From: Lachnospiraceae bacterium 10-1
GTDB taxonomy: Bacteria; Bacillota; Clostridia; Lachnospirales; Lachnospiraceae
Direction: 5' to 3'
NCBI GenBank assembly: GCA_000403495.2
Contig: KE159810.1
Span: 524,599 to 588,598 of the forward strand
Length of the DNA stretch: 64,000 bases
The notes below the pieces were generated by a model. The model was not told the origin of the DNA. It ran no database searches and saw nothing but the letters and a program-made list of their open reading frames with translations. This document shows, piece after piece, positions 52,446 to 61,260 of this stretch (position 1 is the first letter of the stretch; every line of letters starts with the position of its first letter). The translations under genes and the position numbers were made by a program.

Positions 52446-55043
52446 TTAACAATTCCTGCAGCCCAGATATTTTTTTAATTTGCGGACCACATCCTGAATA
52501 TCAATCGGTTTTGCCAAATGATCATTCATGCCACATTCTAAACATTTTTGAATATCTTCTGTAAAAGCATCAGCAGTCATTGCAATAATGGGAATTGCCG
52601 CATCTTCCCGTTCCAGCTTCCGAATAAAGCCGGTAGCTTCATATCCATTCATCACAGGCATCCGCACATCCATAAGAATTGCGTCGTAATATCCTATAGC
52701 GGAATTCTCAAATTTTTCAACGCAAAGCTGTCCATTTTCAGCCCAATCCAATTCTATTTCAAGAATGGAAAGCAGTTCCCTTGCAACTTCCCAGTTAAGT
52801 TCGTTATCCTCGGCCAGCAAAATGCGTTTTCCCTTAAGCTCCAAGTCAACTGTATTTGTGGTGTCCACAGTTTCTTCGCCTGGAGCACCGGCATATGCTT
52901 TTAATCCATCAACTAAAGCGGACTTGAACAAAGGCTGGGAAATAAAGCCGGAAATTCCTGCTTGTCTGGCTTCTTCTTCCACTCTGCTAAAATCATAGGA
53001 CGCAAGCAGCAATGCCGGACTGTTTTCTCCAAAGTGCATACGAATTTTTCGGGCTGCTTCAATCCCATTCATCCCCGGTATTTTCCATCCCAAAAGAATA
53101 ATATGATAAGCGTCATTCCTGTATAGGCGCTCATTGATTCTTTCTGTTGCGTCTTCAAGGCTAAGGCACCACTCGGCATAGATGCCAATTAAATTTAAAG
53201 AGTCAGCCACACTTCTGCACAACCGTTCATCTTCATCAACAATCAGCATGTTCCAGGCCGGAAGCGTCAAGTCAGGTTCCGGCTCATTTACCTTTGCCAG
53301 ATCAAGAATAACGTGGAACTCCGTACCTTTACCCTGCTCACTGCGTACAGAAATGTGACCCCCCATAGCGTCTACTATATACTTGGTAATTGCCATTCCC
53401 AGGCCGGAACCCTCTGTTTTCTGCACACGGGTGTTGTCCTCCCTGCTGAAAGAATCAAATATTTTCTCCTGATACTCCTTGGACATGCCAATTCCCGTAT
53501 CACTTACCATAAAATGGGTACGGACGCAGGAAGTATCCTCAGGCAAAACTTCCTGATACACAACTGCCTGAATCGTGCCCTGCTCCGGTGTAAATTTAAC
53601 AGCGTTCCCCAACAGATTAATCAATACCTGATTCAGACGTACACTGTCACAGCACACATTTTCCGAAATAATTTCATAAGCTGCCACATAAAACTGCTGA
53701 TTCTTTCCCTTAACCTGCGGCTGCATGATATTGACAATACTGTTCATAGTCTCCCTTAATGACATCTGCTCAATATTCAACGTCATTTTGCCGCTTTCAA
53801 TCTTCGATATATCCAGTACATCATTGATAAGCCCAAGCAAATGTTTGCTGGACAATTCAATTTTATGCAGATATCCTTTCGTTTGCTCCTGATTATTTAT
53901 ATTGGCTATGGCTAAGGATGTCATACCGATTATGGCATTCATGGGTGTGCGTATGTCGTGGCTCATACTGGACAGAAAATCCTGCTTGGCGGCATTTGCA
54001 TGTTCCGCTTCTTTCTGTGCTTTTTCTGCCTCTTTTCGTGCCGCATCCATTTCTGTATTCATTCGTTTCAATTCCGCTACCTGACCCCTGAACACCTTTA
54101 AATATTGTAAAAAAATGTAAAGAAGCATAGCAATTACAACAAAAGAAGCTGCATAAACCATGATAAGCCAATGGCTGCTCATACCTGAAATCTCATGATC
54201 CAGCTCGTCGAAAGGAAGCACTGTCACCAGATACCATTCACAATAAGGCAGATCCGTGCAATACAAATGGTAGCGGGATTCGCCGCTTTGCATAATAACG
54301 GAATAATCCCTGCCTGCATTCATAGCCGCCTTCATCTGCTCAACATAAAAATCCGCACCTTCATTCTGCCCTTCAAAAATGCTGTAAAAATTGTCAAAAT
54401 AATATTCGTCCTTATTGCTTTGGCCACTGACAACGTTACTGCCATCCTCACGTATCACATATGAGTAAGCCAGCGAGTCCTCTGAAGTGAGAAAAAGAAC
54501 CTCACTCATATATGCGGAAGAAAGACCTACAACAATGGCAAGGCTGCTGCTTCCATCGGACATGGGATATTCACAGGGAACACCGAACAATAACACACCG
54601 TTTCCATCGCTGCTTACCGCAGATGCTGCTTTACGTTCCCCATTTTTTAAACTCTCCAAAAAAGGTTCCGGATGGTTTAGTTCCACTGAGTCGCCAAAAA
54701 TCATTTCCATCCTGCCATCAGAGGAATATAATGCAGCACATAAAAAATGTCTTGCCTTTGCACCGTATTCTATTTCTTCTTTTGAACCGTAACCGGAATC
54801 TTCTTTACCTGTTGCAATATGAGCTATGGATTCTGCCATTGTAAGGCGCAGATCAATAATCGTTTCAAAATGAAGCGATACCTGCTCATTCATTCCAGAC
54901 ATATAAGTAGTACCTATATTCTCAATTGTGCCTTCACTCATTTTGTTAATGGACATTCCTAAGAACAAAAATACGAAAATATTCAGGCAAATGATTATTG
55001 TCGTGTTGATTTTTAAAGAACGCGGCAAAGCTATGTTTTTCAT
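52446..55043 (-). CDS. Hybrid sensor histidine kinase with two receiver domains
   Basis: This 865-residue kinase has a first membrane segment at ~14-31, an extracellular sensor region to ~285, a second membrane segment at ~292-311, a coiled coil, HisKA with His362 (FLSSMSHDIRTPMNAIIGMT), and HATPase motifs (NQVLINLLGNAVKFT, DTGIGM, GSGLGMAI). Two receivers follow. The first (~598-710) has Gly652 where the phosphoacceptor Asp should be (IILLGWKIPGMNG) and lacks the conserved Lys-Pro. The second (~739-860) is canonical with Asp792 (AILMDVRMPVMNGYEA). It is adjacent and parallel to another hybrid kinase. Confidence 0.92.
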   Translation of the reverse strand: MKNIALPRSLKINTTIIICLNIFVFLFLGMSINKMSEGTIENIGTTYMSGMNEQVSLHFETIIDLRLTMAESIAHIATGKEDSGYGSKEEIEYGAKARHFLCAALYSSDGRMEMIFGDSVELNHPEPFLESLKNGERKAASAVSSDGNGVLLFGVPCEYPMSDGSSSLAIVVGLSSAYMSEVLFLTSEDSLAYSYVIREDGSNVVSGQSNKDEYYFDNFYSIFEGQNEGADFYVEQMKAAMNAGRDYSVIMQSGESRYHLYCTDLPYCEWYLVTVLPFDELDHEISGMSSHWLIMVYAASFVVIAMLLYIFLQYLKVFRGQVAELKRMNTEMDAARKEAEKAQKEAEHANAAKQDFLSSMSHDIRTPMNAIIGMTSLAIANINNQEQTKGYLHKIELSSKHLLGLINDVLDISKIESGKMTLNIEQMSLRETMNSIVNIMQPQVKGKNQQFYVAAYEIISENVCCDSVRLNQVLINLLGNAVKFTPEQGTIQAVVYQEVLPEDTSCVRTHFMVSDTGIGMSKEYQEKIFDSFSREDNTRVQKTEGSGLGMAITKYIVDAMGGHISVRSEQGKGTEFHVILDLAKVNEPEPDLTLPAWNMLIVDEDERLCRSVADSLNLIGIYAEWCLSLEDATERINERLYRNDAYHIILLGWKIPGMNGIEAARKIRMHFGENSPALLLASYDFSRVEEEARQAGISGFISQPLFKSALVDGLKAYAGAPGEETVDTTNTVDLELKGKRILLAEDNELNWEVARELLSILEIELDWAENGQLCVEKFENSAIGYYDAILMDVRMPVMNGYEATGFIRKLEREDAAIPIIAMTADAFTEDIQKCLECGMNDHLAKPIDIQDVVRKLKKYLGCRNC

Positions 55044-55143
55044 ACTTTTTACATCTCCATTTTCCAGTCTTTATTCCCAACGTAAATCAAAAAGGGCAGG
55101 ACATTAGCAAAATGTCACAAGTACAATACACTTTTGAAAATAA

Positions 55144-57726
55144 TCAGGGGCGCAGCCTGCCCATAACCTTAAACATTTTTCTGATATCCACCGGCTTCGC
55201 TAAATGTTCATTCATTCCGGCATCCTTCGCCAGCGCAACATCCTCTTCAAATGCGTTAGCCGATAGTGCAATAATAGGAACGGATTCTGCGTCTGGCCGG
55301 TCCAGACCGCGGATCACACGTGTTGCTTCATATCCGCTCATAACCGGCATCATCAAATCCATAAGCACGCAGTCAAATGTCCCCGGTTCAGAGGCTGCAA
55401 ACGCATCCACAGCCGCTTTTCCGTCATTTGCGGTTACAACCTCCGCCCCTGCCTCCGTAAGCATGAACTCCATTGTTTCACAGTTAATCTCATTATCCTC
55501 CACTAAAAGAACTTTCATGCCGGCAATATTGTCCCACAAATTCAGCTCCTCTTCCACAGGTTTTGAATCCCATGTTCCATCAACTTGTAAAGGCAGGGTA
55601 ATCATAAATACGCTTCCCTTACCGATCTGGCTGTCTATCTCAATGCTCCCTTTCATTTGGTCAACCAGTTCCTTCACTATAGACATACCAAGTCCGACAC
55701 CATTATAGTTGGTTCTTGCCCCCTGATTCTCCTGTGTAAACAGCTCGAAAATATGCTTTTTGAATTCCTCTCTGATACCAATCCCGGTATCTTCAATCAC
55801 AAACTGACAGGTCGCAATCCCATCCTGACAGGAAATTTCCTTTGCCTGTATAAATACAAAACCCTGAGGATGGTTATATTTGAGCGCATTGTCAATGATA
55901 TTCATCAAAATCTGCTGCACATGCAATGGATTTCCAATCAGTCTGCTGTGCTGCAAATCAACTTCCCTAAGCGTCAGCTGAACCTCCCTTTCTTCCGCCT
56001 TGGCAGATAAGAGCGCGATGCTGTTTTCCAAAATATCATGAAGGTCAAAGGGTTCCTCCACCACCGCTTTTCTTCCGCTTTCCTGTTTACTGACCTGAAG
56101 TACATCATTGACTAAAGACAAAAGGTGCTCCGTTGACACACGGATTTTCTTCCGGCACTCACTCTGCCTGTCCGGATCATTCTGGCTTTTCTCCATGATA
56201 CCCAGCATTCCCAGAATCCCATTGATGGGTGTACGAAGATCATGGGACATATGAGAAAGGAATTCGCTTTTTGCCGAATTTGCCCGTCTGACCTTTTCCA
56301 GCAGTTCCATAATAGACTGCTCCTGTTTATTCTTTGCAACCATCGTATCTGTGATGTCCTGATGATAGCCATTCAGACTGGTGCCCGGTTTTTTAAATGT
56401 TTTGTCCGGCACACCGCCGCAGCGGACATATATTTTGCCCAGCTTAGGATGATTCCAGGGATAAATCACCTCAGAGCGTCCGTTTTCCAGAATCTCCCGC
56501 ACTGCGTCCTGTACCATCTCAACATAATCCGGATCAATGTTTTGAAACCAGTGCTGATAACACTTCTCCGGTTCTATATCATCCGGTACTCCCAATAAGA
56601 TCCGCATAGTCCGATTCCCATACATCCTGGGCTGGCACCCATCCTCCAGCTCAATCGTCCAGATCCCGGTCCTTGCTTCTTCCAGAATATCCTCCAGCTT
56701 CTGTCTTACTTCCAGCTTATATTTCTCTTCTTTCTCCACCACTGCATTGACATCCCTCTGGGCAACAATTGCACAGTTCTTTTCCTTCGTCTCCCCTGTA
56801 GTGGAAAAATGAATCTCCATATGCTTCAATCCATAAGAATTATCTTTTACCTGATACCGGACATAGAATTTCTTCTTTGTCCTGAGCTGATCCAACACAT
56901 AATTCTTCTTCGTCAGGTCACGGAGTCTTTCCTGGTCCCGTGGAACTACACACATGGAAATATACCGCTCCATAGTTGTCTGATAGTCGTATTCAAACTT
57001 GACACCCCAGTCCTTACTCATCTGATCACTGTTTCGGTATATCTCATATTTTCCCGTATCAAAATCCACCTGACAAATACTCAGATAATCCACACTGAGA
57101 GCATGGAGCACATTATAACTCCGCTTCTGAAGCTCGCGGAACAAGTTGCGCCTCTTCAAAGATGATACAATAAAATATGCCGCAGTCTGGAGCATATTTG
57201 ATGCGTATTCCAGTAGTTTCATCGGAGGATTATCCACGCCGTAAAATCCAATAAATTTTTCTCCATTATAAAGAGGAACCACCACAAGAGAGTGTATCCC
57301 CTGTCTTTTCAGATTCTCATACTGAAGAGGTTCCGCCTCCCTAATATCTTCCAGCCTCTCAATAACAATATGTTTGCCGATGCTGAAATTGCGATACCAG
57401 CCTGCACATACCTCAGGAGGCACATTTTGGAGATTCTCCTTTTCCGGTTCCACCCCTTCAGCCACCCATTCATATGTATTATCATCGCCGCCGGACTCAT
57501 TTTGTTCAAATATATAGGTTCTCTCTCCGTTAAGCGCTCTGCCCAAGTGCTCCAGCAGCACCTGCAGAGACTGATCCGGGGTTTCCTCCAGCAAGGCAAC
57601 GCGAAGCCCCTCATTAATGACGGTCTCCAAATGCTGAACACTGCGCATATCACTACGCTGCTTACGCTCCCCCTCAGCCAAAGCACTTTCACCAGCCCGT
57701 TCAAAAAACTCCCTTGAATAATCCAT
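55144..57726 (-). CDS. Soluble hybrid histidine kinase (GAF, PAS, receiver)
   Basis: The ATG at 57726 follows GGAGGG. The 860-residue protein has no membrane segment: a GAF-like domain (~30-190, ALLEETPDQSLQVLLEHLGR, LVVVPLYNGEKFIGFYGVDN), two PAS-like parts, HisKA (EFLSHMSHDLRTPINGILGM), HATPase (QQILMNIIDNALKYN, DTGIGI, GVGLGMSIV), and one canonical receiver (VLLVEDNEIN, CVLMDLMMPVMSGYEATRV). It should sense a cytoplasmic signal. It lies 100 bases upstream of the membrane hybrid kinase and may be co-transcribed with it. Confidence 0.9.
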   Translation of the reverse strand: MDYSREFFERAGESALAEGERKQRSDMRSVQHLETVINEGLRVALLEETPDQSLQVLLEHLGRALNGERTYIFEQNESGGDDNTYEWVAEGVEPEKENLQNVPPEVCAGWYRNFSIGKHIVIERLEDIREAEPLQYENLKRQGIHSLVVVPLYNGEKFIGFYGVDNPPMKLLEYASNMLQTAAYFIVSSLKRRNLFRELQKRSYNVLHALSVDYLSICQVDFDTGKYEIYRNSDQMSKDWGVKFEYDYQTTMERYISMCVVPRDQERLRDLTKKNYVLDQLRTKKKFYVRYQVKDNSYGLKHMEIHFSTTGETKEKNCAIVAQRDVNAVVEKEEKYKLEVRQKLEDILEEARTGIWTIELEDGCQPRMYGNRTMRILLGVPDDIEPEKCYQHWFQNIDPDYVEMVQDAVREILENGRSEVIYPWNHPKLGKIYVRCGGVPDKTFKKPGTSLNGYHQDITDTMVAKNKQEQSIMELLEKVRRANSAKSEFLSHMSHDLRTPINGILGMLGIMEKSQNDPDRQSECRKKIRVSTEHLLSLVNDVLQVSKQESGRKAVVEEPFDLHDILENSIALLSAKAEEREVQLTLREVDLQHSRLIGNPLHVQQILMNIIDNALKYNHPQGFVFIQAKEISCQDGIATCQFVIEDTGIGIREEFKKHIFELFTQENQGARTNYNGVGLGMSIVKELVDQMKGSIEIDSQIGKGSVFMITLPLQVDGTWDSKPVEEELNLWDNIAGMKVLLVEDNEINCETMEFMLTEAGAEVVTANDGKAAVDAFAASEPGTFDCVLMDLMMPVMSGYEATRVIRGLDRPDAESVPIIALSANAFEEDVALAKDAGMNEHLAKPVDIRKMFKVMGRLRP

Positions 57727-58495
57727 ACGCACGCCCTCCATGCAGACCTCTTCCAGTTCGTATTATTTCTATATAACTACGCCACGAAAACCAGCTACGC
57801 CCGTATCAGAATACCATATGCCCCCAGTCACGTCAATGTGATCTAATCAGCAAATTGGAGGCTATCAAAATCAAATATCTGTAAAGTCTATGTCATATCT
57901 GGTTCCATGTGAAAAAAGAATGCCGTCCGTTAATTGAATACATAAAATAATTGTATTTTTATCATCAAAGTTATTATGCCCATTCAATATGCATTAACAG
58001 TCCGTACATTTGGTATCTTATCATCGATTGTTGCCAAACCCAAACCGTTCATTCATTATTTCTTGTGCTTCTTGTGAAAAAGTTTCATTCATAAACCGCC
58101 CTCCAACTAATCTCATCCCTCTGTCATCTAATAACATTGATATTTTGATTATATCACACTTATCCACCTGTTTTATTGTAAAGTTTATAAATCACACAAG
58201 GAAATATAATAAAACCTGGATTTACCGCTTCTTCCAGCATTCCAATCCAGTTGCAATAGCAAACACTGTTAAAATCCCTCTTTAGTTTTTCGCTTTCTCT
58301 GAAATATTTCTATATTTTAAAGTTCTTCAGATCCTATTGTGTAAGCCTTTACAAACCCTCGTAAGGAAAAAATATGGGTAGAATACAGGAAGTATGTGTG
58401 GTACTATAGGAAGTGAAATATTTGAGGCATCATGTTACAGGTTACATATTGAGTGAAAAACCTGAAGCTGTACTTAAGTCAGGAGAATAAAACAG
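57727..58495. other. Long intergenic region with decayed PNPOx-family gene
   Basis: Apart from the short pseudogene at 57984-58092, no gene is seen in about 770 bases. The AT-rich parts presumably hold promoters for the kinase gene (minus) and the tyrosine phosphatase gene (plus). Confidence 0.5.
57984..58092 (-). pseudogene. Pyridoxamine 5'-phosphate oxidase-like gene stub
   Basis: Behind a good GGAGGG site, the ATG at 58092 opens MNETFSQEAQEIMNERFGFG, then a frameshift leads to LATIDDKIPNVRTVNAY and a stop. These are the first ~40 residues of a PNPOx-fold flavoprotein; the rest is lost. Confidence 0.65.
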
Positions 58496-59059
58496 ATGGG
58501 TTCATTATTGAAATCAACATTAAACACACGTGCTTTACCTGTAGGCGGAATGCGATACATAAGAAGTGATGCTCCGCTTTCTTTGACAGAAAAAGAAATT
58601 CAGTGGCTATTGGATAATGATATATCCACTCTTGTAGATTTGCGTTCGGCAGAGGAACTAAAACGCACGCCATGTCCGTTACAGAATATGGCCGGATTTA
58701 CTTATTATCATCTTCCTGTGGCTGGTGGTGGAAATACGCCAAAGTCAAGGGAACATCTTCATATGGTTTACCGTGGAATGATAGACGAACAAATGAACAT
58801 CATTCTTGAAACTATATTAAATACCACATCAAATGTGATGTATTTTTGCACAGCAGGAAAAGATAGAACGGGCGTCGTATCCGCATTGCTTTTAAAACGT
58901 TTAGGGGTTTCAGAAAATATCATTGTAGAAGATTACATGAAGTCCAAAGAAAATTTATTGGATATGCTTACCTCATACGTTAAGGATCACCCGGAAGTAG
59001 ATATAAATATCATTATTCCTCAGGAAGAAAATATAAGGAAAGTTTTATCATATACCTAA
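58496..59059 (+). CDS. Tyrosine-protein phosphatase (CX5R)
   Basis: This 187-residue protein has the phosphatase loop CTAGKDRTG with Cys118 and Arg124, preceded by ISTLVDLRSAEEL and followed by ENLLDMLTSY. It resembles the bacterial Tyr/Ser phosphatase family that includes IphP. Its N-terminus (LNTRALPVGGMRYIRSDAPL) appears slightly shortened relative to the family NFRDLGG start. AGGAG precedes the ATG. Confidence 0.87.
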   Translation: MGSLLKSTLNTRALPVGGMRYIRSDAPLSLTEKEIQWLLDNDISTLVDLRSAEELKRTPCPLQNMAGFTYYHLPVAGGGNTPKSREHLHMVYRGMIDEQMNIILETILNTTSNVMYFCTAGKDRTGVVSALLLKRLGVSENIIVEDYMKSKENLLDMLTSYVKDHPEVDINIIIPQEENIRKVLSYT

Positions 59060-59107
59060 GGATATTTAATTATAAATTTATTGGCTTTTTCACATCGTCC
59101 TTAATCC

Positions 59108-59872
59108 TTATCGTATATATTTTTCAATTACACTCTGCTCCACCACCCTTTTTCCAAGCAATGTAATTGCCTGCATCGGACAATTATTAATACACCTATA
59201 GCACATGGTGCACTGATTCTTCTGCACCACTTTTTTATCAACAACCTTTATATTATTCATAGGGCATAATTTCTCACACTTGCCACAGCCTATACACTTA
59301 TCTTCATCTATCCGCAGTTTATCTGAATAATTCTTTGTTTTATGCCCAAAATACAGCCTTTGCCCAAAGAAACCAGCCATACGATATAAGACGCCTATTC
59401 CCTCCTGCGTTGGATTTCCTGATTTCAAATGTGAAACCGCCTTCCTGATTTTCTGCTCTGCTGCATTTACAAGCTCCCTGTTCTTCTCAAGCGAACGTTT
59501 CAATATTTTTTCATCGCTTATACTATCCGGCATTTTCAAATGCAGGCCGCCAAGTATTTCTGCTCCATATTTCTGTAAAATCCGCCCCATAATACCAGCT
59601 CCATCACCGCTAAACAAGCCCTGTGTGGCAATGATAAAAATCTTCTTATCTTTCCACACTTCTTTATTACTAATGATAAAATCACGCAGTATTTTCGGCA
59701 CAGTGCTATATTGCACTGGATATGCAAATACAAGCATATCCTCATTTTTCACAGCCTCAATGACATTATCGTCTTCTATCGAAAATGCCTTAGCAGTTTC
59801 ATCATATTCATTACAAAACAATTCTGCCGCATATCTGGAATTGCCCGTTCCGCTAAAATATATTCCTACCAT
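59108..59872 (-). CDS. EFR1-type flavodoxin-ferredoxin protein
   Basis: This intact 254-residue protein has an N-terminal flavodoxin-like fold (MVGIYFSGTGNSRYAAELFC with the FMN-type GTGNS loop; FAYPVQYSTVPKILRDFII) and a C-terminal two-cluster ferredoxin (CIGCGKCEKLCP, CTMCYRCINNCP). It probably shuttles electrons from reduced ferredoxin in the cytosol. It is the paralogue of the broken gene at 39556-40228. The next gene upstream (PNPOx-like) abuts it without a gap. Confidence 0.88.
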   Translation of the reverse strand: MVGIYFSGTGNSRYAAELFCNEYDETAKAFSIEDDNVIEAVKNEDMLVFAYPVQYSTVPKILRDFIISNKEVWKDKKIFIIATQGLFSGDGAGIMGRILQKYGAEILGGLHLKMPDSISDEKILKRSLEKNRELVNAAEQKIRKAVSHLKSGNPTQEGIGVLYRMAGFFGQRLYFGHKTKNYSDKLRIDEDKCIGCGKCEKLCPMNNIKVVDKKVVQKNQCTMCYRCINNCPMQAITLLGKRVVEQSVIEKYIR

Positions 59873-60289
59873 TTATACCTCAAAACTCTCCGTCTTTAAA
59901 TCACAATAATATCTGCCGCACTCCGCAGTAAATTTCAACACACAATAGTCCGGATCCGTTACCCCCTTTTTATAAAACATGGTGTCCCCTCTTTCCCAAA
60001 TCATATCCTTTGTTTCCTGGTCTATTAATACTTCCATCCTTCCCACCAGCATAATGCCCGTGTATTTTATCAGCCCTTTACGATAAAAATATATACTGGC
60101 ATTAGGATTGCTTCGAAACTGCTTCACCCTGAGTGATGACGTATTTGTAGAAAAATAAAATTCCTTTAAGCCATTCACCTTCCTTGGTTTCAACATTGCT
60201 TTTACATTAGGAAAACCATTCTCGTCAATAGAACATATGAAGCTTACTTTTTGTCTATTTACAAATTTTTCTATTACCCTTAAATCCAT
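59873..60289 (-). CDS. Pyridoxamine 5'-phosphate oxidase family protein
   Basis: This 138-residue FMN-binding split-barrel protein begins MDLRVIEKFVNRQKVSFICS and contains GFPNVKAMLKPRK and VLKFTAECGRYYCDL. Members include general stress flavoproteins that reduce small substrates. It abuts the EFR1 gene, which could supply electrons. AGGAG precedes the ATG. Confidence 0.83.
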   Translation of the reverse strand: MDLRVIEKFVNRQKVSFICSIDENGFPNVKAMLKPRKVNGLKEFYFSTNTSSLRVKQFRSNPNASIYFYRKGLIKYTGIMLVGRMEVLIDQETKDMIWERGDTMFYKKGVTDPDYCVLKFTAECGRYYCDLKTESFEV

Positions 60290-60351
60290 GTCCCATATCT
60301 CCTATACCAAGTGCTGTAATCTAATATCCAGCCAGCAACCTTGTCCAACAG

Positions 60352-61230
60352 CTATTTCTTCCAATAAGTCCATTTCACTGCCGGTTTGTAACCGATTGCC
60401 TTGTAGAAATCATTAACTCCTCCTGTCATATGCGTTGCACCCAATGCTTTTGTTCTTCGATACAATTCAGACAATGCCGCCGAAGCAAGTCCTCTGTGGC
60501 GATATTCCGGAATTGTGCAAAGTGGTTCCATATAAGCCAGTTTATTTTCGGGAGTCCACCACATTCCTGCATAACATGCATATTCTTCTTTTTCATCGGC
60601 AATGATAACTGCCAGATCCATCGTTGCATGTGGTGCTTCCTCTAATAAATAATTATTTTGCTCGTATTGGTGATTCCATACCCCTTCATTTTGTTCATGA
60701 TCAAATCCTTTCCAACAGCACTTACTTATCTTGTCCATATCACACTCCTTGGGACTAACGAAATGGAATCCCTCCGGCAAAGAATAATCCAATTCGTCAT
60801 CAAAATCAAACTGCATATCCCAAATTTCTGATTTTTGATCATATCCTGCCTGTTTTGCAGCATTCATCAATGCGTTCTGCCCTTCAAAGAGAATCAGTTG
60901 TATCTCCCCGTTTTTTATCGGCATATGGGCATCCGCATATGCGATCATTTCTGATGCCAATTCCTCATATCCGGGCTTTAGGCTGAAATAAATATCCGTC
61001 ACAGGCGATTCATTAAAGCAAAATGCTACAATCTTGCCGTTATCTTCCCAAATGCGGTTCTTGTAAGAATAAGTGATATCCATCCAATAGGAGAAAGAGG
61101 AAAAAGCATATTCAAAAAATGGGGCAGGCACACCATTTCTCCAGTCACGTTCATAAATATCCAGCATAAACTGATAGATTTTGCCACAATCTGCTAATAC
61201 GCTAAATTGCCTTGTTGTTATATGTTTCAT
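60352..61230 (-). CDS. GNAT family acetyltransferase
   Basis: With the ATG at 61230 (AAAGGAG upstream) the protein has ~292 residues. The first ~170 residues form a degenerate GNAT-like repeat (EDNGKIVAFCFNESPVTDIY); the C-terminal part has the complete acetyl-CoA motif (EPLCTIPEYRHRGLASAALS) and ends KAIGYKPAVKWTYWKK. It is a tandem-GNAT type with an unknown acceptor. Confidence 0.87.
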   Translation of the reverse strand: MKHITTRQFSVLADCGKIYQFMLDIYERDWRNGVPAPFFEYAFSSFSYWMDITYSYKNRIWEDNGKIVAFCFNESPVTDIYFSLKPGYEELASEMIAYADAHMPIKNGEIQLILFEGQNALMNAAKQAGYDQKSEIWDMQFDFDDELDYSLPEGFHFVSPKECDMDKISKCCWKGFDHEQNEGVWNHQYEQNNYLLEEAPHATMDLAVIIADEKEEYACYAGMWWTPENKLAYMEPLCTIPEYRHRGLASAALSELYRRTKALGATHMTGGVNDFYKAIGYKPAVKWTYWKK

Positions 61231-61260
61231 TTCGTTCTCCTTTCGCATGAACTTTACTTA

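Noticed and set aside
58010-58285. 91-codon plus-strand reading frame
   Set aside because: No ribosome site and no domain; part is the antisense of the PNPOx stub, which has a good start on the other strand.
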